A DNA stretch of 64,000 nucleotides, from contig OX387603.1 in the NCBI GenBank assembly GCA_947568835.1, forward strand, positions 932,501 to 996,500. Reading direction: 5' to 3'. Position 1 is the first letter of the stretch; each line of letters begins with the position of its first letter. The DNA is from Protonemura montana. Lineage: Eukaryota > Arthropoda > Insecta > Plecoptera > Nemouridae. The notes below the pieces were generated by a model. It saw only the letters and a list, made by a program, of their open reading frames with translations. It was not told where the DNA came from and searched no databases. Shown here piece after piece: positions 11,013 to 24,000 of this stretch. Both the position numbers and the translations under genes were made by a program.

Positions 11013-14000
11013 GGCACTGGTTACTGTTGTTGCAAAACGTAGAGGTGGAAACAACCCCGGACAATTTTTGGCTAAACGAATCAAATTCTTGTAAGACAAA
11101 TACTTAGAGAAGTCTTTGAGTTTGACTGCAAAGGAAAGTGCTCCAAGCTCTGGCCAAATTCTTGATAATTTAAGAAAAATTGCATACAGTTAGATTGTGA
11201 GAATAATTTAACTATCAAGATTAAATCCCTTCTGACATAAATGAGCACAGATCTGCTCCTGACAGCAGTTTACTTACGTAGCAAAAACAAAATCTCCTTA
11301 TTAAGAAGCTAAGTGTTATTCCTATTGCACTGAACCAGGTAACACATCCACACACAACTAACACTTGCTTTCAACTGAGAAAGGGCCATGGACAACAGCT
11401 AAGTAACCAAAAGTCAACGATTGTATTTCTGTCAGATTGTATTTCATGCTTCAAATTTATTTATGAAAGGATGCCATGGTCTGTGAACTCATTGTCTTCT
11501 ATGAAATTGGAGCTGTGAATCTATGAGACAGAGTATCTACTGTCTGTTGAAACAGTATACTTCTGCTTGAGATCAAGTTCCAACGGTCAAAGATTTCACA
11601 GCAATTGTTTAACAGTCACGGTGATGATTCAAGTCAACTTACTGGACGTTTGACTCAAGAATAAAACTCGTGGTATTAGTGCATCACAGCTACACTTGTT
11701 TCCAAACGCTGTACAACTTTGCAAAAAGAAATCAGGTTAAATACCAAGTAGGTATAGGTAAGTAACCTACCTAGCCCAAGGCAAAAATGTGTGGTGCATA
11801 GCAAGTGCATAGGGAGTAACTTCAAAGTGACATAACCTACAATAACCGCATGTCAAACCGAAAATCCTGTAAATTTCTATGAAACCTTACCGTTCAACAA
11901 ATAAAAGCCATGCTCGTAGCAAAACAAACGTCCTTACCCCTAAACGGAAGCAGAGTGATTGCCCTCAGCTCCAGCTTCGTAAGTCCCTCAACTTCGCAAG
12001 GGCAATGAAGGTCACATATGGTCACATTGTTTGATTATAATGCTAGGCGCTCCGTTTGAAATTCCTTTTGATTATGAAAGTGCAATTATTCATGACCCCT
12101 GGCCTCAGCAAAATCTTATCAAAGCCCGTTGCTAGATCTAAAAAGAAATAATCTCTACAAATAGATTAGAAAAATGGATCAGACTATTTATCGGATTAGA
12201 AGCATTAATATCCTGATAGCAGCAAATTGTGCAAGGTTAGATCGAGGTTCAGCCGACAAGATTGGCAAAGCTGCGACAATGAGGTGGATGATCGAGCAAA
12301 GTGGTGCTAGGTCGGTAACCTACAGAAATAAAAAGTGGGGAAAAATGCTCGACTTTACTTGGCAATTAAACCCCGGTTCAATCCTATCACTGTTCATTGC
12401 CGACATTGTTAGAGCTCCATGTCCATTCCAGTTGTCTACTGGGATAGTTCCTCCACTAAAAGTTTGGTTGATTCCTTACCTCAGCCCTTAGTGATCATCA
12501 CCCCTGCAATATTTAGTTGACTAGCACCAATCCAATAGGCGGTGTAAAGCACATGTTATCTCACTGGAAATGAGGACCTCTTCAACTGTATTGCTCGAAT
12601 GCGAAAACGATTCATCTATCTGTAAATACAAATATTTGAAAGACCAATATTAAAAATGCTGATAATGTCAATAGTCCCATGCAAGCCACATCTGAATTAC
12701 ATACAAATCACAGCTTCATAATGCAGAATCGAAACAGAAAAACACATTGCATTGCACTTGGACTCTTTCGGTCATCGTGTATTTCAATCAACACCAACTT
12801 TATAAATAAATTGACTGTTAACACCACACAAACAAATAAGAAAACGGGGCGTCGTGGGCACACAAAACTCTGAGAACAAAGCTTACAGTGAAACAGCCGC
12901 CAACGCTTCCGCCACCTTTTGATGAGGACGCCCAAAACTGACACGATCTGTCATTTATTTCACAGGTAGGGAATGTCTTTGAGACTTTGCTTTCTTACCA
13001 CTATTATACAAACTATCTACCTGCAGGTACTATGCAGATTACTGAACATAAAATACTCTAAAAGTGTAGCACTTATTCACAAACTAATTGTATACATGCT
13101 GCTTTAAAATTACATCTATAATTATAGTTTTGATTTGCATATCTGATGAAATTGTGCTGCTATCGGGATACGAGTCGGACGAGTGTAGCCACGGGTTTAG
13201 AGAGCAAACTTCCAATGCGTAGAGCGTGAACAGCGAAAGTGCAAACCTTCTTTTTGTCTGTCGAATTAAGCCAGATTGATGCAATATAGACATGACAGTT
13301 CACAGATTGATCTTTGGGTGGAAAGCTTTTTTAGATAAAAAGTGCCAGCTGCTTAGAAGGTGGAGTCGAGGACAGGCTAACGCTCATCCACAGGTAATTC
13401 CTATTAAAAGCCATGTGCGTTATGTAAAAAAGTAAAAACAAAATCGATTGCAATAATAGCGGGGTAAATTATCAAAAAGTTGCGATTAGTTAAGCTTATA
13501 CTGACAACACACATTTAATACTTTTTAGTTCTTCCACGATTTCTGCGTTTTTCAAAAGAGATTGTTTGTTTTCAAAAGTCTTACCAGCACGAGGCTAACA
13601 GTACTGGCAACGCAAATAAGAAAAAGAGGTGTAAAAGTGATAAAGGATAAGAAGAAGGCTGCAGAGTTAGAAAAACCGTTAAATTATGATCCAAATTTTA
13701 GTCGGAACATTACAAAATACTTAACCGTTTACTGTCAGACCAACTTCATCTCGGTTAGTTGGACACTTCCTCCATTGACCGGACAGTAACTTAACCTACC
13801 GACTACCAAAAAAGCTACCTTACTAGCAGCTAAATACGCAGCATCCGTTGAGAAAGAGGTTGCTGCCTTACATCCTATCTAGGAAGGTACTACCATAGAT
13901 TACCTAGTATTAAATGGCACGGCTATGATATTTCTAGGTTGGCTATGATTGGATAATTCTTGTTCACCTAGCTGTTGGCAACTTCGACTTCAGAAAGCAT

Positions 14001-15013
14001 TCTTTGCTAGCGGCACCTGGAAATAATGCTCCAGCTCTCTATAAATTAATTTGAGTTTGACAATGAAATCATCAGCTGATCAGAAAAGATGAAAGATGGT
14101 TGACACAGCTGTTTTCAAATATTATGAATGTCATTTCAGTATCAAAGATGCCATGAAATTGTAACAAGGACTGCATTTGTCAGATGTTTACAGCTTGCAA
14201 ATGATAAACCAGTTTTTCCTTGTCAAAAACTGGCTTGGCTCAATTAGACAAAAGTCGACAATGAGCACAAATCAGGTTTTTGTCGAACTGGCACACCATC
14301 TGGCCTACAAACTATTAATTTCAGACAAACTACATCAACTTACAAGCCTCCTGAATCAGTTTTCTGATGACACTACAGACCGACGTCAGTCATTTCAGAG
14401 CAGAGACCACGATCCACAAAACAGCTGTCCTGGCATCACGACAAATAGTGTTCAAAATGTTCACGGTGTGTTTTTGTTGGAATCCTTCAAACAAGATTAG
14501 ACTGACGGGGAAACTGGTTATCAAATCATGACCCAAGCCATGTTTTAAAAACATTCAGATGGCCCATTAAATGAGTCCAACTGGATGACTTCAGAGTTGA
14601 GATTGATGGAACGTTTGAGGCCAGTTTCTATCACTTACAGAGCCGCGATGAAGGGTAAACTTTCAGAGAATAAGTTCAGTTGGCTATTACAGCACTAAAA
14701 CCTAAACGTCAAAGTCTCAGACGATGCTTTCTCACCTAACAGTACTCTCCACACTAAATTACCCTACAATAATTGTAGTAAGTACTTATGACATAACATA
14801 GGCTAACAAATCTTTGGATCTAAGTAGCATTTTCACACAAACCTGGCCATTCCTCGATCTTCTAATACAGAAAACGAGATCACAGCCCCACCAAGCAGTC
14901 AACGGTACTCGCTTTCCACACGAGCGTGTACAAACCAGCGAGTTATTGCACAAATAAAATAGAAATAACGTCCCACTGGCCGCCCCTGACACCAGTCACT
15001 GTGCCGGGGGTCA
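11013..15013. other. AGL-LMBRD2 spacer, no gene recognised
   Basis: Four kilobases of AT-rich, mostly unique sequence between the AGL 5' end and the LMBRD2 stop. It should hold the AGL promoter and 5' UTR exon and the LMBRD2 3' UTR. Reading frames up to about 107 codons exist (for example 14177-14500 plus) but show no family features. No obvious repeats. Confidence 0.5.
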
Positions 15014-18000
15014 CTAGACGTCGTCGAAGAGCCCTCTGGGCGGTGGACCGACCCTGCCATGGAACGCCAGGTCGTCGTGATCGGAGGGCAGGTCCTGGTA
15101 TCCGGGCCCCGAGTAGGACAAGTCCGAGCCGTGGCTGGACGCGGTGCCGGTGTTGGCCGAGTAGTCCGTCGGCTCGACGTCGCCCAGGAGACCGGCACGC
15201 GCAGACTCCAGCGAATCCTCGCGGTGCACTCCACGAACTGCAACAGATGAGGGTCAAGGACGGGGCTTCTTGGCTTACAGACAAAAATTGATGCCCAAAC
15301 GCGGACTCGAACCCCGATCTCCACCTGTCGCGGGTGTTGCTCTAACCAATTGAGCTACTTGGACACTGGCTTATTGAGACAATTTTAGTGTATTTGATGA
15401 GAATGACAGTTCTCCAAGGAGTAGAACCAAGAGGCTGTGAATACTCACAGTCACTCTGATTCTAGTGACGCTATATCACGTCACAACCTGTCAAACTCGA
15501 ATAACTCCAATTTGATGTTGAATTCGTTGCTGTATTTTAGATGAAATCTTGCTTGGTGGTTGTCAGCATCAAATTGTGTTCAATAAATTCAAGAAATACG
15601 GAGGACATCGCATCAACTACATTGGCAAAGCTCTAGAGCTTGAAACCAATCATCTTCTCCGGTACGTACCGCGATCCTCCTGCTTCGGCGTCCGGTAGCG
15701 CGTTCCAAATCGCTGGTGGAAGTCTCGTCGCCGTAGCAACGAATCCTCCATCCGTTGCAACCTCCGCTTCTCTGAGGAAACATTATTACCAGGAGTCAAA
15801 CACAAAGTAACAACTGGCTGGGTCCTATGTTCTATTAAGATTATTTGAGATCAGCTGGCTGGATCCTATGCTCTATCCAGGTTATTTGAGATCAGCTGGC
15901 TGGATCCTATGCTCTATCCAGGTTATTTGAGATTAGCTGGCTGGATCCTATGCTCTATACAGGTTATTTGAGATCAGCTGGCTGGATCCTATGCTCTATC
16001 CAGGTTATTTGAGATCAGCTGGCTGGATCCTATGCTCTATCCAGGTTATTTGAGATCAGCTGGCTGGATCCTATGCTCTATCCAGGTTATTTGAGATCAG
16101 CTGGCTGGATCCTATGCTCTATCCATGTTATTTGAGATCAGCTGGCTGGATCCTATGCTCTATCCAGGTTATTTGAGATCAGCTGACTGGATCCTATGCT
16201 CTATCCAGGTTATTTGAGATCAGCTGGCTGGATCCTATGCCCTATCCAGGTTATTTGAGATCAGCTGGCTGGATCCTATGCTCTATCCAGGTTATTTGAG
16301 ATCAGCTGGCTGGATCCTATGCTCTATCTAGGTTATTTGAGATCAGCTGGCTGGATCCTATGCTCTGTCCAGGTTATTTGAGATCAGCTGACTGGGTCCT
16401 ATGCTCTATCCAGGTTATTTGAGATCAGCTGGCTGGATCCTATGCCCTATCCAGGTTATTTGAGATCAGCTGACTGGATCCTATGCTCTATCCAGGTTAT
16501 TTGAGATCAGCTGGCTGGATCCTATGCTCTATCCAGGTTATTTGAGATCAGCTGGCTGGATCCTATGCTCTATCCAGGTTATTTGAGATCAGCTGGCTGG
16601 ATCCTATGTTCTATCTAACCTCGCTTGATGAGTTCTCGTCCCTCGTCCACCAGTTCCGCGGTGATGGCGTCATCGCCCACGAACTGCTGCCAGCCGACGA
16701 AGGAGAGAAGTCGGGAGCCGAGCTTGTAGTACGTTGCGAGACAGAAGGCAAGCATCGTCATCGGGAAGTAGACGTTGAAGCCGTCCGAGATTATTGCGAT
16801 CACGTCCATGTGACCCATCACCTGCGGACAGAGCGGCGTTGCAATCGTGCGAAGCAAGTAAAAATCGTTTCCCCGTTTTTAATTTGTTTAGGGCTCTAGC
16901 GACCAAATCTTTGCTCCGATTTTAACCAAATTTGCTGAGCACATTTCAGTTTATTTTACTCACTCTTCCTGTAATTTTCAGCAAAATCGGTCGAACAGTT
17001 CCGTTGATATTTCAAAAATGTATAAAAATTTTCAGGTTTTGTAATAAAAAGCCAAAAGTTTTTGATATTTTTTCACTTAACTTTGTAAATATGTGATATA
17101 GCAAATAAGAAGTTGTGCATTTTATGAATTTTTTCTGTTCTGTTTTGATCTTTACAATGAATCGGCTTCACATTTTATCATCCAGGTTAGGTTACCTATG
17201 TACCCATGTACCTATGTACCTATGTACCTATGTACCTATGTACCTATGTACCTATGTACCTATGTACCTGTGTACCTGTGTACATATGTACCTACGTACC
17301 TATGTACCCATGTACCTATGTACCTATGTACCTATGTACCCATGTACCTATGTACCTATGTGCCTATGTACCTATGTACCTATGTACCTATGTACCTATG
17401 TACCTACGTACCTATGTACCTATGTACCCATGTACCTATGTACCTATGTACCTATGTACCTATGCACCTATGTACCTATGTACCTATGTACCTATGTACC
17501 TATGTACCTATGTACCCATGTACCTATGTACCTATGTGCCTATGTACCTATGTACCTATGTACCTATGTACCTATGTACCTATGTACCTATGTACCTATG
17601 TACCCATGTACCTATGTACCTATGTGCCTATGTACCTATGTACCCATGTACCTATGTACCTATGTACCTATGTACCTATGTACCTATGTACCTATGTACC
17701 TATGCACCTATGTACCTATGTACCTTTGTACCTATGTACCTATGTACCCATGTACCTATGTACCTATGTGCCTATGTACCTATGTACCTATGTACCTATG
17801 TACCTATGTACCTATGTACCTATGTACCTATGTACCCATGTACCTATGTACCTATGTGCCTATGTACCTATGTACCTATGTACCTATGTACCTATGTACC
17901 TATGTACCTATGTACCTATGTGCCTATGTGCCTATGTACCTCACCACATTGCAGCAAATGCACATTTGTTAGAGAAAAATAAATACAACTAAGATCAAGC

Positions 18001-21000
18001 TACGCTGGGTTTACTGACCTGCGTGTAGTGGGTTTCTAGGATTCGCGTCTTGATTATGTGGCTGTCCATGTGGATGAGTCCCAAGAAGTTGAGGCACATC
18101 GGTGGAGTCAGTCGACAGAGCATCATTCCTGCAAAACAATCGCTCATTATATCATCGACCCTGACACAAACGTATCGCCCAAACTCAAGCAAATTTAATC
18201 ACGGCTCAACCTTGCAGTGGTTGATTTCGAATTGGATTCCGCGGAAATTGCTTCACGTTTTTCAAACAACGAGCCGATGTGTCAATTTTTTATTTGAATG
18301 ATTCCCTCGATATTTAGCCGAGCTAAAACAAATGGTTGCTTAAGCCTTCCTAAAACATTTGACGCTAACTAGCACCGTGTTTCATCTCGGCTACATGGTG
18401 CGCTACTACTGCTGCTACCTAGCAACAAATCATGACACTTCAAAGAAATAATTTAAGTGTTATAATTTGCTACTAGATGGCTGAAGAGTTCAGAATTACA
18501 TGCAAAGTCTCATTGAGCCGAGATGATGAGCGATCCATATTCTCTCAAAGAATACTTTTATCTCCAATTTGTAGAGCCACGATTATATGGTGATGCGCGA
18601 AATCGCGAATTGTTCTTATCTCTTGTTTTTCTTACAAATGAGTGCGATTCATTGAATTCCCAACTCAAATATGTAAGAAGCTCATCGCGACAAAACGCGA
18701 AATTCACGAAAAATCATCCATAACACCGAAATCAACTATTTCCCGCGAAATCATCGCGAAATGAGCCTTTTCCCGTCCAATTATCTTAAATTTCAGATAA
18801 TCTGTTATTTTTTTCATTTTTATCAAATCATATTTCACGGAAAATAAATAAACAAACCCATTTGTTTTTATGCGAAATTGAGAGATAATGAAGCTATTTC
18901 ACTAAAATTCGTGTATTTTGCGAAATAGCCACTTATTTCCATGCACAAATGTAAAATGTTTATTTTATCTCTATAAACACACATTTCCATGGATTTTTCA
19001 TATTCAGGTCTGTTTCTTATCAAATGCTGTCAACATTCCTAAGCTTAGGGGGTAGAAGTAGTGGGGCAAAATGTTTGCTGTAGGAAACCATTGCCATTGG
19101 TTGGCTGAATCTTCCCCTCCTTGCCATGTGAGCACCAGCACCACATGCATTCAGTCTATATAGAGATTAGCTGGGATTTCAAATTTCAATGGGGTGTAAT
19201 AAATCTTTGACTTTTGAGGATCAAGCAAAGCAACTCTTTGTGAGTGATGGATATATTTTGATGTGGAACACCAGACTTGTCTGGGAGAAAAAAGACAATC
19301 TTGTAAAGTATGTTAGTACCAGGCAGTGGGTCTAATTCAATTTCTAATGGACATAAAAATCTCAAACCTCTCATTTGCAGTTCTGACTTAGCAAACTATT
19401 TGAGCCCCTGTGAACAGTGTTGATGCAGAGAGGTTTTTTAGTCAATAAAACCTTGTGCTAACTGACAAAGGAACAAGAATGAAGGAAGCTACCATTGAAA
19501 CTTGTTCAATGTTAAGTTTTAACAAGTAGTAAGTGTCGCTCATGCTGCCATACAATGTATTTCATGGTGGCATTTATGTAAAATATTGATTTGTGCTATT
19601 CATTTTGTTCCAAGTCCCTTACAAATACCAATGTTGAGGACCTACACTAAATATTTGCTTTATTGTAATTATTATTGATCACTTCTTTATTAGAGATCCC
19701 AGTGCTTACCCTAAATCTTCATTCCTTTCGAATGTAGATCGCAAAAGCTCTTTTTTTCTATTTAGCTATAAACGCTCAAATTTAAATAATTAGCACTAAA
19801 ATTTCGATAAAACTAATGCTAAAAACACGTACCTTCTTTTTTCGTCACCTATGTCTGAAATCTGCTATAGACACGAAATTCTGTACTTTTGCCATAACAC
19901 CGCCATAACACCGAAATCCAAAAAGCTTACCACGAAATTATCGAAATCATAACACCATAAAATCTTGGCTCTACCAATTTGACTGGAAATTAAAGCGATG
20001 TATTTGCCCCGCAAGGAATGTCAACAGTAATGGAATTTTAATACGAATTGAATGCGCACCCATGTTTTTCTCTCAGGTTATAACTATCATCACAGCTTAA
20101 GACTGTGACCACGTGAAATATAATTTAAATTACAAACGCTTGCAATGCGCGGGGTACTTTATTATAATCAACACTATAACCGTCTCAAAAATGTATGCCC
20201 AAACGGAGACTCGAACACCGATATCCACCTGTCACGGGTGTTATGAAAGGTGCCCCACCTGTTGATTGCAGATGTTTACCTGAGAAGATGAGGGAGTACT
20301 GATCAGTCTGGTGGTGAGGTGCCAAGTAGTAGAGGTTGAGGAATCGAATCTTCAGAACGGTCGAGTATGCACAGTAGCACATGTACGCGATGGTGAGCGT
20401 TGACAGAACCTGCGGAAAGGAGCGATTTGATTGGTCCGTGGTCCAGTCGTCCACATCCAATCAGAATCATCGACATTGACAACTTTCCGGCGGCCTCGAG
20501 TGGGAAAGTAAATCATCGAGGTCACTTACCTTGATGATTAAATCATCGATTTAAACTGTAATCGACTGTTAAGAATGTGGATTTAACTGGAGGAGGGTTT
20601 TTATAAACTGCATGAAATAATCTTTCATTAAAGTTCTGTTGGAAGTCTGTAGCTCCAATAAAACCCAAGATATTGAGGAAAATGGAAGTCAATGCACGTG
20701 CGGAGGTAAAATTAACACATTTTCCAACCCCTGTAACTTTTTAAACCTTTGAGTAAAAAAAATAATAAAAAAACCTCGTGGCTTAATCCACATTCTCAAC
20801 AAGTTGACAAAATTTCATCAAAATCTGAGTCGGTCATCGACAAAGTTGAACGATTTCACGTCTAAATTATCAGATTTCCTGTCAATTTCTAGACAAGTGC
20901 ATTGCACACTTCTCTGGTAAGTTGTGAAAGTTCCATCCGACTCAGAGACTGATTGTTGCCCCCCATACTGTTCTATAGTGGGGCAGGGGTTGGGGTAGGG

Positions 21001-24000
21001 GTGGAGTGAAGATAGGTTGGTTGAGGGGGACTCCGATGCCAGTCTCTTCTCTCCAGTAATAAAGACAACGATGAAAACATTAACAAACAATGTTTTTGGG
21101 TTTTCTGGCATTTCCACTCGGGAGCTTAAACCAGCAAGCGGATGATGGAAATGTATGTTTGTAAAATTGTACACTTAAGTAAACTTGCAATTTTTGCAAA
21201 TTTTTCATCAAAATTTTTGCTTTTTGTCAAAATTTGGTAACATTTGTGAAATCGACTTTCAGCAAAATTTCACCGCTGTCAACTTTGACGAGAGCTCAAG
21301 TTAAATCGGGAGAGTTGTCAGTTAAATAGTAAAGAATTCATACCCCAATTAAATTACTTACAATACAAAGCGCATGACAATCAAAAATATCGTAAGTGAA
21401 TACATGTATGGAGATAATATATCTCCCACTGAACGGTTTAACGGGTTTAACAGGGTCCAGAATTTCCCCCCCGGGTGTGGACACCCTGACCACCCAATGC
21501 AAAATGTTACATTCAGCAAGCAAAAATATGGCGTTTTTTCCATACACATAATTAGTTAGTTAAAAAACTCCAATATGTTCGAGATCTTATTTCAGAAAAT
21601 ACATAATACATTAGTTTTTGAGTTATTGACCCTGATTATTTTATTTAGATGCATTTAGGAAGCTTGAACTTGGTAATTGTTATAATTTTATGTGGTTCTT
21701 TTGTTATTGGAAAATTGTCAGGACTGCTCTTACCCTTGATAAAGCAACAGGTACAAGTTACGAAACGTTGGGAAATTTAGTTGTTCTTCACTTAGCATTG
21801 AAAACCCATTTGAAATAGTTTTTGTTAAAACTAGTGCTAAGTTTACATCAAGTAGACATGAGTCTAAAAACATTCAAGTTTCAAAGAAGTTCCAAAAAGA
21901 TTTGAAAATAAATCACAAATACTGTAGAAATGCATAAAGACATAATGACTCGAGTTTTTGGGGAAAGTAAACTCCCACACAGGTGTTTCGATATAAGTAG
22001 ACTTGGGCTACTTCGTTGTCAGTTTAAAGTTTAAAATGGGAGAGTTGGGTTACCTCGATGGCGAAGTAGTCGTAGTCTGTCTTGGCGAGATCGAAGAGGA
22101 TTGCAAACAACGACAGAACCGGCTTCTTGTTGAAGAACGTAACCTCAGACCAGACGACGGCGGCAGAAAGGAGACCGCAAGCCACCGCCGACGCTTTCAG
22201 TACGTAGCCGTGGAGCACACAGCGCCAGTACCACTCTGTAATCAACATACAACGTACAGGGCTCAGTGCTTTCAAGAAAAAAAAAAAAATAATAAATAAC
22301 GACTAATTTTTCCTGACGTTTTTGTAAGTTAAAATTGGAAAATTGTCAGGACTGCTTAAACCCTTGATAAAGTAACAGGTACAAGTGATGAAACGTTGGG
22401 AAATTCAGTTGTTCTTCACTTAGCATTCAAAACCCAGTTGAAATAGTTTTTGTTTATTAAATAGTTTCAAATAATTAAGGATGAAAGTTAAGCATCACTG
22501 CGCTGGGTCAGGTATTGGATGGGTGACCATCATACACATGACCAGTTCTGTTCGGGAGAGAGGTTAGAGGGATGAAAGTTAAGCAACACTGCGCTGAGTC
22601 AGGTATTGGATGGGTGACCATCATACACATGACCAGTTCTGTTCGGGAGAGAGGTTGGAGGGATGAAAGTTAAGCAACACTGCGCTGGGTCAGGTATTGG
22701 ATGGGTGACCATCATACACATGACCAGTTCTGTTCGGGAGAGAGGTTGGAGGGATGAAAGTTAAGCAACACTGCACTGGGTCAGGTATTGGATGGGTGAC
22801 CATCATACACATGACCAGTTCTGTTCGGGAGAGAGGTTAGAGGGATGAAAGTTAAGCAACACTGCGCTGGGTCAGGTAATGGATGGGTGACCATCATACA
22901 CATGGCCAGTTCTGTTCGGGAGAGAGGTTGGAGGGATGAAAGTTAAGCAACACTGCGCTGAGTCAGGTATTGGATGGGTGACCATCATACACATGACCAG
23001 TTCTGTTCGGGAGAGAGGTTGGAGGGATGAAAGTTAGTACAGCAACTTCACTCGCCTTGCTTATCAACCTCTCGACAGCATGGATTTGTGGAGGAATCCT
23101 GTTGTTCGCGTTGTACCGTCCTTCGGAAGGGACGTTAAGCTGGTGGTCCCCTTGGTCTTCGACAGGAGTAGGCTACGTGCCGGCACCGGGTTTCCCCTCC
23201 TCCCTTCTAGGCTAGGTTAGGTTCATCATCATCCACTCATTCACCGACGCCATCAGACCAGCGCCACATGGAGCTACTCACCAAGAGCTGGGCAACGCGG
23301 CAGGATGCCCGGGTTTGTCCGGGCGAAGGTCGGCTGGTAGCGACGCTCGTGTCCGACCTGGTTGCGTGCAACGTCCTCGAGGTCGATGACCCTCGCAGCC
23401 AGGAGGCGCCACTGAGTCTCCGTTCGTTGCAAAGCTTGCAGCGCACGCATTGCCTTGACAACAACAACAATAACAACAATTATAAAATCTTACAAAAACT
23501 ATTTCAACTGGGTTTTCAATGCTAAGTGAAGAACAACTGAATTTCCCAACGTTTTGTAACTTGCAGCTGTTACTTTATCAAGGGTAAGAGCAGTCCTGAC
23601 AATTTTCCAATAACAAAAGAACCACACAAAATTATAACAATTACCAAGTTCAAGCTTCCTAAATGCAACTAAATAATTGTTATCGGAAAATTGTCAGGAC
23701 TGCTCTAACCCTTGATAAAGTAACAGGTACAAGTTACGAAACGTTGGGAAATTCAGTTGTTCTTCACTTAGCATTGAAAACCCAGTTGAAATAGTTTTTG
23801 TTAAAACAAGTGCTAAGTTTACATCAAGTAGACATGAGACTGGAACAATCATTATAAAATCTATTTAGCATTACAGCATATTTTACTACTATTTCAACCA
23901 AATATTCATCTATTATTATTATTATTATTTATTCTCATACTTAGGCTTGGTACATGTTCTCATGCAAGTTCTCAGAGTAATAGGAAAGTACATTTCTGTT

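Larger units (their letters stand above)
18129..20279. other. LMBRD2 intron 8: AT-rich, mobile-element debris
   Basis: Apart from the hAT remnant (19413-19529) and a tRNA-SINE fragment (about 20120-20245) this intron holds AT-rich sequence with several CGCGAAAT-containing stretches (18590-18780). No exon found. Confidence 0.5.

Noticed and set aside
10573-11099. MAGPWCCWTGAANTVCQSD peptides, also at 35849-37337
   Set aside because: Frames across the 68-bp satellite, offset by one unit each.
12700-12944. Minus-strand frame starting MSVLGVLIKRWRKRW with a GTAAGC nearby, as AGL first exon
   Set aside because: The donor is in another frame and no junction can be supported; a 5' UTR exon remains possible but unproven.
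17115-17992. YVPMYLC repeat proteins in three plus frames
   Set aside because: Translation of the 8-bp array in an LMBRD2 intron; all three frames are equally open.
22480-23039. Genuine 5S rRNA gene cluster
   Set aside because: Units match only the internal part of 5S and cannot form helix I; termini replaced by unrelated sequence.
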